DNA of 64,000 nt from contig PHCX01000008.1 of NCBI GenBank assembly GCA_002842435.1, positions 124,001 to 188,000 on the forward strand, given 5' to 3'. The notes beneath the pieces were generated by a model that worked only from the letters and a program-made list of their open reading frames with translations, was not told where the DNA came from and searched no databases. Both the position numbers and the translations under genes were made by a program. Below are positions 52,003 to 59,709 of this stretch, piece by piece; within the stretch, counting starts at the first letter, position 1; every line of letters begins with the position of its first letter. This stretch comes from Betaproteobacteria bacterium HGW-Betaproteobacteria-1. GTDB lineage: Bacteria; Pseudomonadota; Gammaproteobacteria; Burkholderiales; Methylophilaceae.

Positions 52003-52389
52003 CGTGTTGAGGTTTAACGACACTGTAATGGTGCGATGAATTTGCTCAACTACATCTCCAGTATTTTGCAGAACTTCATTGTTCCAGAAACGCAGAATTT
52101 TCCAGCCTTGCTGCTCCAGCCATTCGGTACGTGTTCTGTCTGAAGTCAGCAATTCGCCGTGTTGACCTCCATGCACCTCGATAGCCAATTTCACCTCAAT
52201 ACAGGCAAAATCCAGAATAAATTTACCAACCGGATGTTGGCGCCTGAATTTCAGACCGTCTATCTGTCGACCGCGCAATCTTCTCCATAAGTGAGATTCT
52301 GCATCAGTCATCTTGCTGCGCAATTGACGAGAGAAGTTTCTGGATTGCGGTGAAATTCTTTGCATGCTTTGATAATTCAATAAACTCAA
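51991..52389 (-). CDS. DUF559 endonuclease-like protein
   Basis: A protein of about 132 residues of the DUF559 family, which belongs to the PD-(D/E)XK nuclease group and is related to Vsr. MTDAESHLWRRLRGR, LKFRRQHPVGKFILDFACIEVKLAIEVHGGQH (sampled) and GWKILRFWNNEVLQN are the family signature; the D of ILDF and E of AIEV are the likely metal ligands. Start is either the TTG at 52389, with AAGGA from the right repeat at good spacing, or the ATG at 52365 (MQRISPQ). The last codons and stop lie in the left repeat. No other gene is in the element. Confidence 0.88.
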   Translation of the reverse strand: MSLLNYQSMQRISPQSRNFSRQLRSKMTDAESHLWRRLRGRQIDGLKFRRQHPVGKFILDFACIEVKLAIEVHGGQHGELLTSDRTRTEWLEQQGWKILRFWNNEVLQNTGDVVEQIHRTITVSLNLNTPSP

Positions 52390-52399
52390 TACTTTGTTT

Positions 52400-52441
52400 C
52401 CTTCCCCCTGACAGGGGGAAGGTTAGGATGGGGGTGTGAGG
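52400..52441. repeat. Right 42-bp terminal inverted repeat
   Basis: Perfect reverse complement of 51961-52002, with the same internal hairpin (52400-52422). It ends 61 bp before the moeB/thiF stop. Confidence 0.9.
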
Positions 52442-52502
52442 TTACCGACTACAACCTCTAGTCGCCAGCCCAGCCTTATTCAAAGCCAATTCAAATTGGA
52501 TA

Positions 52503-53249
52503 CTACCCGCCGCACACCTTGCACGCCGGGTCCTTGGCCAGCTTGAGCGAGCGCCATTCCATATGTAGCGCGTCCAGCAGCAACAAGCGCCCCTGCAAAC
52601 TCTGGCCGATGCCCATCAACAGTTTCATCGCCTCCGCCGCCTGCGTGGTACCGATAATGCCCACCAGCGGCGAGAACACGCCGCTCTCTGCACAGCGCAG
52701 CCCTTCCTCGTTGCCGATCTCCGGGAACAGGCAGTGATAACAGGGGCTGTCATCAGCACGCATATCAAACACCGTCACCTGCCCCTCGAAATTGATTGCA
52801 GCACCTGACACCAGCGGCTTGCGCAGTTTCACGCATATGCGGTTGAGTGCGTAACGCGTAGCGAAATTATCACTGCAATCAATCACCACATCGGCCTCAG
52901 CTACCAGTGCCTGCAGGCTATCCTCGGTCGAACGCTCGCATACAGTGCGCACCTCCACATCCGGATTGATTTCATAGATAGACTGCTGCGCAGAAACTGC
53001 CTTGTTGATACCGACCGATTGCGTGGTATGGATGATCTGCCGCTGCAGATTGGTGAGATCCACCACATCGAAATCGCAGATCGTCAGCTTACCGACTCCG
53101 CCCGCCGCCAGATAAAGCGCGGCCGGCGAACCGAGCCCACCAGCACCGACGATGAGCGCATGGCTGTTGACCAGTTTTTCCTGGCCTTCGTAACCGATTT
53201 GCGGGAGAAGAATGTGCCTGCTGTAGCGCAGGAGTTGGTTGTCGTTCAT
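52503..53249 (-). CDS. moeB: ThiF/MoeB-type adenylyltransferase
   Basis: Adenylates the C-terminal glycine of a small sulfur carrier (ThiS or MoaD) before sulfur transfer. The 248-residue E1-like protein has LLRYSRHILLPQIGYEGQEKL, the nucleotide loop GAGGLGSPAALYLAAGGVG, DVVIDCSDNFATRYALN, and two C-x2-C zinc pairs (CYHC and CKVC). No fused rhodanese domain. MoeB and ThiF cannot be separated by eye; neither moaD nor thiS lies nearby. It sits 6 bp downstream of the pilus operon on the same strand. Confidence 0.9.
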   Translation of the reverse strand: MNDNQLLRYSRHILLPQIGYEGQEKLVNSHALIVGAGGLGSPAALYLAAGGVGKLTICDFDVVDLTNLQRQIIHTTQSVGINKAVSAQQSIYEINPDVEVRTVCERSTEDSLQALVAEADVVIDCSDNFATRYALNRICVKLRKPLVSGAAINFEGQVTVFDMRADDSPCYHCLFPEIGNEEGLRCAESGVFSPLVGIIGTTQAAEAMKLLMGIGQSLQGRLLLLDALHMEWRSLKLAKDPACKVCGG

Positions 53250-53254
53250 AAGGG

Positions 53255-53977
53255 CTAATGCAGTTGACCTGCTTGTATCATTGCGTTGTAAAGGACGTAG
53301 GGCGAAATCCAGACGACAATGTGATCAAAAGTCGATGTTGGGCTTTGACTTACAAATTGCGTATCCGCACCCGGCACAGTCGGATTCTCGTCTTCATCAA
53401 CACCTTGCGAAGCCAAGGCGCCAGTAGGGCCAAGCGAATAGATAATAGCAACTGCATTATCAATCAAATAAGTTGCCGGACAGTTATCAGCCTCTGGGCA
53501 CACCACGAGGTCAGGCGCAAGATTTGCCACACCAACCACATTCATCTCATTTGCCGTGGTGAAATCTGGCGTAGCTGCGCCACCCGCAGTGATAACCTGG
53601 GTCACCCCATACAGTATCGGATTATTCCAGCCATCAATTGCCAATCCATCTTCATTTGCAGGCTGCAATCCCAATGTGGCGGCTGGCAGATAGCCAAGTT
53701 GATTGGTGCACGTGCCACCGCCTGCCGGACTTTCCAATCCACCACTGACTGCAGTTGCAGGGCAGGGCAAGCGACCATTGGTTTGCGCAAAGCCAATCAA
53801 TGCTCTTTTTGCAATTTCAAGCTGATTTTCAGTTTGCGATCGAAATGTATTCTCACGTTGCGCCTGCAGCGGCAATAGCAACGCCGCGAGGACAAACCCC
53901 AGGATGACGAGAACGACTGCGAGTTCAACCAGGGAAAAACCCTGCTGACCCCTGGTTTTTAGACTGACAATTTTCAT
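53255..53977 (-). CDS. Type IV prepilin-like protein
   Basis: A 240-residue secreted pilin-like protein with a prepilin peptidase site: short basic leader ending QQG, then FSLVELAVVLVILGFVLAAL with Glu at position +5. The long globular part contains GQTNGRLPCPA-like and QLGYLPAATLGLQPANEDG segments and a few cysteines. At the 3' end of the MSHA-type operon it may be a minor or the major pilin; it does not resemble the short MshA. Overlaps the preceding gene by 4 bp. Base composition is more AT-rich than the genes around. Confidence 0.8.
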   Translation of the reverse strand: MKIVSLKTRGQQGFSLVELAVVLVILGFVLAALLLPLQAQRENTFRSQTENQLEIAKRALIGFAQTNGRLPCPATAVSGGLESPAGGGTCTNQLGYLPAATLGLQPANEDGLAIDGWNNPILYGVTQVITAGGAATPDFTTANEMNVVGVANLAPDLVVCPEADNCPATYLIDNAVAIIYSLGPTGALASQGVDEDENPTVPGADTQFVSQSPTSTFDHIVVWISPYVLYNAMIQAGQLH

Positions 53978-55791
53978 GGCGCGACTATATAAACCCTGTC
54001 GTTGTAATTGGTGTTTCTGCGCAAGTAATGCGCATCGAAGACCAAATCTTCATCCGCATTTTCGATACTGTCCATATAATCGTTCACTTCACAAGACGGC
54101 CTTACCTGATCCGCACCTTTGGATACCGCAACAGCGGGGGCAAGCAAAGACCCTCCGGTTCCAATCAACATGGCAGTAACATCGTCTCTTGTACCTGTTG
54201 TCAGATTACCAGCTTCGCCACGCGAAGTCCGATAGTAAAAGTATTCATACCAACGATTGGAGATTATCCAAGTTGGCAAAGCAGACGTTCCGGTATTAAA
54301 AGTCGGATCACTGCAACCAAGCCCACCTGAACCCGGACCAAACCCTGAACAAACCAACTCCCTGCTAAAAACTGTTCCACAAGCGTTCGATAACGAACAT
54401 CGGAGCGAACTCGTAGTAAATTCACCATTAAACCTAACGCTACTTGCATTTACCACGAAGATAGACATATCAGTTTCACAGCTGCCGGATGCATCGCATG
54501 TAAAGATGTCACCGCCCTCATTGCAGCTGCCCGCACCAGTACAAGTGCATGTGGTTCCGCTATGTGTACATGAACCACTGTTCGATGTGAAAGCAGCACC
54601 TGATTTAGTAAATTCAACACTAGCTATCTGATCAAAACCCAAATCACAGGACGTGGTGACTTTTAATTCGATAGGGAAGAATCCGACTAGTTCCTGCGTG
54701 TATGTACACCCGGAATCGGCTGGAGAGATAGGTAGCAAGCCTCCGGACGACTCTCGAGTCAAATCATGAGGAGGCGCAGCGGGCTCTCTGCAGCCATAGT
54801 TTTTTGCAGCCCCAAGTGGGGCGGCATAAGGGAAATATCCGACATCGCGTCCATTAGGTCTACTTGCCGATGCCGGCTCAACATAGTTCAGCAACGCTTC
54901 CCTGATTTCATTTGCAGCGCGCTTTTCTACAGCGTAAATCAGCTCATCTATGGTGATAAAAACCAACCGATCGTTAAACGTGTTACTCAAGGTCGCATCA
55001 CCACCCATTACAAAGTCCTCATCCGGCTGGTCATAATCCCGGTTAGAGTATGTCATTGCACCTATCGTAATCTGATCAAGAAAATGCGCTGATGTAGCAG
55101 TATTCGTTCGATTCTGACCAGGCAATGGAGGGCCGGGGGAAATAATGACAGCTGCAACCCTGTCCGATAACACATTCCCATTTATATCCCTGACAATCAA
55201 CCAAGGATAGGAACTGCTCGCATCTGTACCATCGTAGGGTTTCGGCTTAACAGCATCCACATTCACCATCCCCGGATTGATAACCGGATTTATAGCGGGT
55301 GCCTCATAATTTCTGACCAGATTTCTGGAAACTGCATACCAAAGTGGATTCCCAGCTGCATCCCTGAAATCCGGCAAACCTTTTCTAGTAGCTGCCATGC
55401 AATTTATGTCGTTAGTATCTCGGGAAGGCAGCATCCCGATCAAAAACTGATAATTAAACGGCACTGCAAAAAAACAATCAGCACCGCCATCTGCATATCC
55501 TGCGGCATCACTTCCGCGATTGGGATAAGGCATCATTCCCGGCAAATCCCGATAGGAGACAGACCACGCGAGCAATGCTTCCTTTGCCTGCCCCAAGGTC
55601 TGCATGGTCTTTTCTTCCTGCTGTACTCTGAGTGAATCGGCATTGTAGGAGTTGATCAGCAATGCGACGGCTGCAAGGCCAACGATGAACATGATGACTA
55701 TCAGGGCCGCGCCCTGCTGCCTGAAACAGGAGGCAGACGAATGCTCGCGCTCAAGGCCCTTCATTCGGACTTGCTCCGATGGTTCCGGCAT
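53974..55791 (-). CDS. Large PilX-like pilus protein with Cys-rich insert
   Basis: A protein of about 605 residues. The start is set at the ATG at 55791 behind AGGAGG, inside the mshK gene; another ATG at 55764 is possible. A membrane helix (QQGAALIVIMFIVGLAAVALL) resembles the PilX N terminus but lacks the +5 Glu of true prepilins. After it come AWSVSYRDLPGMMPYPNRG-like motifs, repeated in the next gene's RLPCPA. Around residues 400-440 there is a Cys-rich repeat (SGSCTHSGTTCTC, GSCNEGGDIFTCDASGSC). AT-richer than neighbours. Possibly a pilus tip or assembly-initiating protein; function not proven. Confidence 0.7.
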   Translation of the reverse strand: MPEPSEQVRMKGLEREHSSASCFRQQGAALIVIMFIVGLAAVALLINSYNADSLRVQQEEKTMQTLGQAKEALLAWSVSYRDLPGMMPYPNRGSDAAGYADGGADCFFAVPFNYQFLIGMLPSRDTNDINCMAATRKGLPDFRDAAGNPLWYAVSRNLVRNYEAPAINPVINPGMVNVDAVKPKPYDGTDASSSYPWLIVRDINGNVLSDRVAAVIISPGPPLPGQNRTNTATSAHFLDQITIGAMTYSNRDYDQPDEDFVMGGDATLSNTFNDRLVFITIDELIYAVEKRAANEIREALLNYVEPASASRPNGRDVGYFPYAAPLGAAKNYGCREPAAPPHDLTRESSGGLLPISPADSGCTYTQELVGFFPIELKVTTSCDLGFDQIASVEFTKSGAAFTSNSGSCTHSGTTCTCTGAGSCNEGGDIFTCDASGSCETDMSIFVVNASSVRFNGEFTTSSLRCSLSNACGTVFSRELVCSGFGPGSGGLGCSDPTFNTGTSALPTWIISNRWYEYFYYRTSRGEAGNLTTGTRDDVTAMLIGTGGSLLAPAVAVSKGADQVRPSCEVNDYMDSIENADEDLVFDAHYLRRNTNYNDRVYIVAP

Positions 55792-56266
55792 CCTCAACTT
55801 CCTCCTGCGGCCTGTCGGTCATCCTCGCCTTGTCCTCGGAAACACTATCCGTCTCCGGCACATAGACCTGTCCGGCCTTGAGCTTGAGGTCGCGGCCGAT
55901 GGAGGGGATGCTGATCTGCACTTGGTTGCCGTTCTGCGGCAGTTTTTTCACGTGCACATCACCGGCTGCATCGTTTTCCTGCACCGGCGTGTTGTTGATC
56001 CAGACCGTGCCTTTCTTGCCGTCGCTGCGGGTGATATAACCCTGCACAGAAACGCTGCGCGGGGCGGCTGGGGCAACAATGACTTCTTCAGTTTGTTCGT
56101 CCTGCATTTCCTGCGCGCTCGGCGGTTTGCTGGTGAGCCTGAGCTGGTCGAGTCGTGCGCGTTCAGCGGGGGTGGTGAACAGGCGACCTTCAAGCGGAGC
56201 GGCATTGACGCTATTCATGGCGAGCAATTGCGCGGTCACCAACAGAATGATGAGGTTCAGCTTCAT
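55751..56266 (-). CDS. mshK: MshK-like pilus biogenesis protein
   Basis: A 171-residue periplasmic protein with a signal peptide (IILLVTAQLLAMNSVNA). A proline-rich region is followed by a PilP-like beta domain: VSVQGYITRSDGKKGTVWINNTPV and ending around KLKAGQVYVP. It lies between mshJ and the PilX-like gene with overlaps on both sides (4 and 41 bp). In MSHA systems MshK takes the PilP role, connecting the inner-membrane complex with the secretin. Assigned by order and features more than by sequence identity. Confidence 0.7.
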   Translation of the reverse strand: MKLNLIILLVTAQLLAMNSVNAAPLEGRLFTTPAERARLDQLRLTSKPPSAQEMQDEQTEEVIVAPAAPRSVSVQGYITRSDGKKGTVWINNTPVQENDAAGDVHVKKLPQNGNQVQISIPSIGRDLKLKAGQVYVPETDSVSEDKARMTDRPQEEVEDAGTIGASPNEGP

Positions 56267-56880
56267 GGCTGCGCTCCCAATACGGCCGGTTCACGCACGG
56301 TCAGCCAATCCAGTTCGCAATCGGCTTGCAGATTCGGTAGGAATTTGTCGAAGCTGGCGACGGACCTTTTGCTGATTTCACATTGACGCAGGATAAAGGG
56401 CGTGATTTTGCGCGCCCGCAGTTCGTCCAGCAACAACAGTAGATCGCCTTCATGCAGCATGGCCAATTCCAACTTCATGATTGAACGATGCAGAGACATC
56501 GGCCCCGGGTTCAGGTTGAATGCCGGCTTGTAGGCTTCCTGCACGCCGATGCTGTAGTTGATGCCGAACAGCTTGTTTTCCTGATGGATGGTGCGCAGGT
56601 TATCGACCCATTCGATGCGGCGTTCCTCGCCGATGAAGCCCTCGCTGATCAGACGCCGGTAGACCGGCAGATAACGCACGATGGTTTCCTTCTCCTGGCC
56701 GGAAGACTGATAGCGCTGTCTGGCCTGATTGAGCTGCATCTCCTGCGCCTGTAATACGGCCTCGGTGGCAGTTTTCTGCTGATGGGCGAAATACACCAGC
56801 GCCGCCATGCAGACCACGACCAGCACCAGCACAGCAAGCGGAATCTGCAGAATGCGCCATTCTTGCGGAGTCAGTTTCAT
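56263..56880 (-). CDS. mshJ: MshJ-like (PilO-like) pilus biogenesis protein
   Basis: A 205-residue inner-membrane protein: one membrane helix (residues ~13-31, LQIPLAVLVLVVVCMAALVYF sampled), a coiled coil (AVLQAQEMQLNQARQRYQSS) and a PilO-like ferredoxin-like domain. It overlaps mshK (4 bp) and mshI (4 bp), so the three are translated together. Expected to form the inner-membrane alignment complex with MshI and MshK. Confidence 0.75.
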   Translation of the reverse strand: MKLTPQEWRILQIPLAVLVLVVVCMAALVYFAHQQKTATEAVLQAQEMQLNQARQRYQSSGQEKETIVRYLPVYRRLISEGFIGEERRIEWVDNLRTIHQENKLFGINYSIGVQEAYKPAFNLNPGPMSLHRSIMKLELAMLHEGDLLLLLDELRARKITPFILRQCEISKRSVASFDKFLPNLQADCELDWLTVREPAVLGAQP

Positions 56881-58469
56881 GTGACCGGCTCCTCGCGCTT
56901 GAAGATCACGCGCAGCTTGAACAATGCCGGTGTCACCTGCGCCGTGCGTTCATCGGTGGTACTACCCTGCAGGTTGGAATAGGAGCTGACATTGACCGGC
57001 GCCTGCAGCACATCGACCTGCGCTACGGATGCATCTGCCTTGAGCCTTTCCATCAGGCGATTGACGCTCTCCAGCGCGGCGCGGTAATCGCCGCTGAAGC
57101 GACGGATCTCGCCGTTTACAAAGGCGACCTCATAGAGATAATTGGGGTCAGGCACGAAAGCAGAAGCGACCGGACTGGCCGTATTGATCGCCACCGGCCC
57201 GCCACTGCGGTCACCATCCTTGGGGTCGGCATCATTGCTCAGCGTCCAGGCCAGCCGGTTGATGTCGATCTCTGGCGAAGCATTAACGGCCTTGCTGATC
57301 ACCTGCATCGCCCGTTGCGGCAGGCTGGCATTCTGCATGATGGCCGTTTCCAGCTCCGCCACAGTCTGCAGATCAGCTGCGGGGATTGGTGTAGCCGGGA
57401 AGTCCTTGGCAACTTCTTCATACAGCTGCTGTTGATGCACGGTTGCCAGTGCCGCCTGCTCGGTATGTGTCCGGTTGTCGTAACCGTGCTTGAAGAAAAC
57501 CGCCGATGCCGCCAAGCCAAGCAGCAGAACGATGGCCGATGCCGCATTGATCGACTGACGGATGACGTTGAGCTGATGATGCTTGCCCAGTGCGATAGGT
57601 GCCAGATTGTCCGGCACGGTACCGCTGGCGACCAGTTGCATATGCAGCAATTCCGGATTGTCGCGCAGCAGCACCGGATCCAGCTTATAGCCTTGTGCCA
57701 GTTTGACCAGATCTATGGTTTTACATTCAAGGCCGCTTTCGTGCCCGACATCGCGGCACAGTGTCTGGCTGTTATTCTGATGGGATGGAATCAGTACGGT
57801 GAGTTGTGTCGCCCGGTTGATGAAGCGCTGGCTGTCCAGATAAAGTCTGGCCTTTTCAGTCTCTGCCACATAGAAGAATTCGATCGAACTCTTCGCTTCC
57901 TCGGTGAATGGCACCAGTCGGCTGATACGCAGACGGCCATTGTGCAAATAGGTTTGACGGAGTCCACAGGACAATCGCTCGGTCAGCAAAATATCCGGAT
58001 CACTGATCTTGAGGCGGCGCACGAAATGCTGGCTGACCATGGACAGCAGATAAATGCCGACCAGCGGCATCTGCTGTGCCTGCAGGCGTTCGATCCAGGG
58101 CTGCAGCAGTTCGCCATAAGTCAGCGCGGCAAACAGGAAACGGTCATCCTTGCGCTTCAGCGGCTCGCGGTTGATGAAATGCGCCGTTCGGTAAGGCGTG
58201 CTGCGGTAAACCTGACTCAGCTTGCGATTGATCAACTCGCGACGGGCGTTGCCCATTGTGTGCGGCAGGGTCTCGAGGCGATAGTCTTCCTCCACCACAT
58301 CGACCAGCAGGTAAACCTTGGTACCTTCATGCTTTTGCAGATAGCGGCCAAAGTCCTCATGCCCTTGCGGGTCATTCCTGAACACCTGATGCGACAACAG
58401 TTTGCCGAACTGCCATTTACCGGCGAGCAGCCTGTTGTTCGTTGCACAAAGGACGATTTTTGAAAACAT
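56877..58469 (-). CDS. mshI: MshI-like (PilM/PilN-like) pilus biogenesis protein
   Basis: A 530-residue protein that combines an actin-like N-terminal part (about 1-280; YLLVDVVEEDYRLETLPH, ERLSCGLRQTYLHNGRLR) with one membrane helix near 310 (SAIVLLLGLAASAVFF) and a periplasmic coiled-coil and PilN-like region. So it looks like a PilM-PilN fusion, as in some MSHA-type systems. Gap to mshG 31 bp, overlap with mshJ 4 bp. Confidence 0.75.
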   Translation of the reverse strand: MFSKIVLCATNNRLLAGKWQFGKLLSHQVFRNDPQGHEDFGRYLQKHEGTKVYLLVDVVEEDYRLETLPHTMGNARRELINRKLSQVYRSTPYRTAHFINREPLKRKDDRFLFAALTYGELLQPWIERLQAQQMPLVGIYLLSMVSQHFVRRLKISDPDILLTERLSCGLRQTYLHNGRLRISRLVPFTEEAKSSIEFFYVAETEKARLYLDSQRFINRATQLTVLIPSHQNNSQTLCRDVGHESGLECKTIDLVKLAQGYKLDPVLLRDNPELLHMQLVASGTVPDNLAPIALGKHHQLNVIRQSINAASAIVLLLGLAASAVFFKHGYDNRTHTEQAALATVHQQQLYEEVAKDFPATPIPAADLQTVAELETAIMQNASLPQRAMQVISKAVNASPEIDINRLAWTLSNDADPKDGDRSGGPVAINTASPVASAFVPDPNYLYEVAFVNGEIRRFSGDYRAALESVNRLMERLKADASVAQVDVLQAPVNVSSYSNLQGSTTDERTAQVTPALFKLRVIFKREEPVT

Positions 58470-58500
58470 GCCGTATTAACTATGCCTATTTAACTAATGC

Positions 58501-59706
58501 CTAGATATTTAACTTGCCGAAGGAATCGTACACCGGACCCAGCACCGAGAACATGATAAACGCCAGTATGCCGCCGAGCAGCACCGTCAACGTCGGTTCG
58601 ATCAATTTCATCATCTTCTCGATCGACTCGTTGACGTCCCGATCATAAAAGTAACTGATCTTCAGCAGCGATTTATCCAGACCGCCAGTGCCCTCACCGA
58701 CGCGGATCATGCGCACGACCAGCGGCGGGAACAGTCCGGCGTTACGGAAACTCTCGCTCATGCTGTCACCGGCATTGATCTGTTGCTGTGCGCGGCTCAA
58801 GGCATCCGCCACCACGCGATTGGCGACGATCTCCTCGCAGGTCTTGATGGCGTCCAGAATCGGGATGCCGGTCTGGTACATCAGTGCGAAATAGCGCGCA
58901 AAACGGGCGAGAATGATCTTTTGCAGAATATCCCCCACCACCGGAATATGCAGCTTTACATAATCGAACTTGTAACGCGCCTCCGCGCTTCTGCGCACCA
59001 TGATGGCAATCACGACGGCAAGCAGGAAAGGCACGGAAACAATGATCCACCAATAGCTGACGAAGGTGTTCGACATGAAGATCAGCACACGCGTCTCCAG
59101 CGGCAGCTCCTGCCCCATGTTCTGCAGGAACGACACCATCTGCGGCACCAGATAACTCATCAGAAACGCCACCGCTCCCAGCACCACCACCAGCACGAAA
59201 CTGGGATACGCCAGCAGCCGCTTGGTCTGCGAAACCAGTTCATCCTGCCACTTGAGCGTGGCCGCCAGATTGTCGAACACTTCGGGCAGGCGGCCGGTCT
59301 GTTCGCCGGCCTGCACCAGGCTGACAAAAACATGGCTGAAGACATTGGGGTATTCCGCCATGGCCTGCGACAGCATCCTGCCGCCTTCGACCTCGGAAAC
59401 CAGGCCGCCGATGACTTTCTGAAAATGCGGATTCGATGTGCTGTCGCGCAGGTCGATCAGACCGTCCAGCAAGGGCACGCCGGAACTGGTCAACTGTTCC
59501 AGCTGAAAACAGAACATCATCAGGTCTTTATGGCTGACCGTCTTGCGGCTGAACAGCGAAGCCGACTTCTGGATCTGACGGAAAGTGATCAGGTCCAGCC
59601 CGATCTTTTCCAGACGCAACTCAAGGTCGATCTCGTTCAACGCGTCGATCTCGCCCTGTGCCGAACGGCCTGTCTGATCCACCGCCTTGTAGTTATAGGT
59701 TGGCAA
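58501..59706 (-). CDS. mshG: Type II secretion F / MshG inner-membrane platform protein
   Basis: A 401-residue polytopic protein of the GspF/PilC family with two repeated cytosolic domains and three main membrane segments (FVLVVVLGAVAFLMSYLV, VSYWWIIVSVPFLLAVVIAI and LTVLLGGILAFIMFSVL). PTYNYKAVDQTGRSAQGEID and QLEQLTSSGVPLLDGL are family markers. It directly follows the ATPase gene (3 bp), as usual for mshE-mshG. Confidence 0.9.
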   Translation of the reverse strand: MPTYNYKAVDQTGRSAQGEIDALNEIDLELRLEKIGLDLITFRQIQKSASLFSRKTVSHKDLMMFCFQLEQLTSSGVPLLDGLIDLRDSTSNPHFQKVIGGLVSEVEGGRMLSQAMAEYPNVFSHVFVSLVQAGEQTGRLPEVFDNLAATLKWQDELVSQTKRLLAYPSFVLVVVLGAVAFLMSYLVPQMVSFLQNMGQELPLETRVLIFMSNTFVSYWWIIVSVPFLLAVVIAIMVRRSAEARYKFDYVKLHIPVVGDILQKIILARFARYFALMYQTGIPILDAIKTCEEIVANRVVADALSRAQQQINAGDSMSESFRNAGLFPPLVVRMIRVGEGTGGLDKSLLKISYFYDRDVNESIEKMMKLIEPTLTVLLGGILAFIMFSVLGPVYDSFGKLNI

Positions 59707-59709
59707 GAC

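Larger units (their letters stand above)
51961..52441. mobile_element. 481-bp inverted-repeat element carrying one DUF559 gene
   Basis: Perfect 42-bp terminal inverted repeats (51961-52002 and 52400-52441) enclose one gene and nothing else. Each repeat contains a perfect palindrome, arms CCTTCCCCCTG and CAGGGGGAAGG around a single central base. The flanks GGTAG and TTACC extend the symmetry with one mismatch. No transposase is encoded and no clear target duplication is seen. The gene stop lies inside the left repeat, and the right repeat may supply its ribosome-binding site, so repeats and gene look built as one unit. Similar palindromes next to DUF559 genes exist in other genomes as far as I recall; the mechanism is unknown. 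Confidence 0.75.

Noticed and set aside
51941-52460. Target-site duplication flanking the DUF559 element
   Set aside because: The flanks GGTAG and TTACC are inverted, not direct, repeats; no convincing direct duplication is present.
57315-58463. Long plus-strand open frame (about 380 codons) opposite mshI
   Set aside because: Antisense shadow of a well-supported gene; the product is His/Gln/Arg-rich with no domain or start signal.
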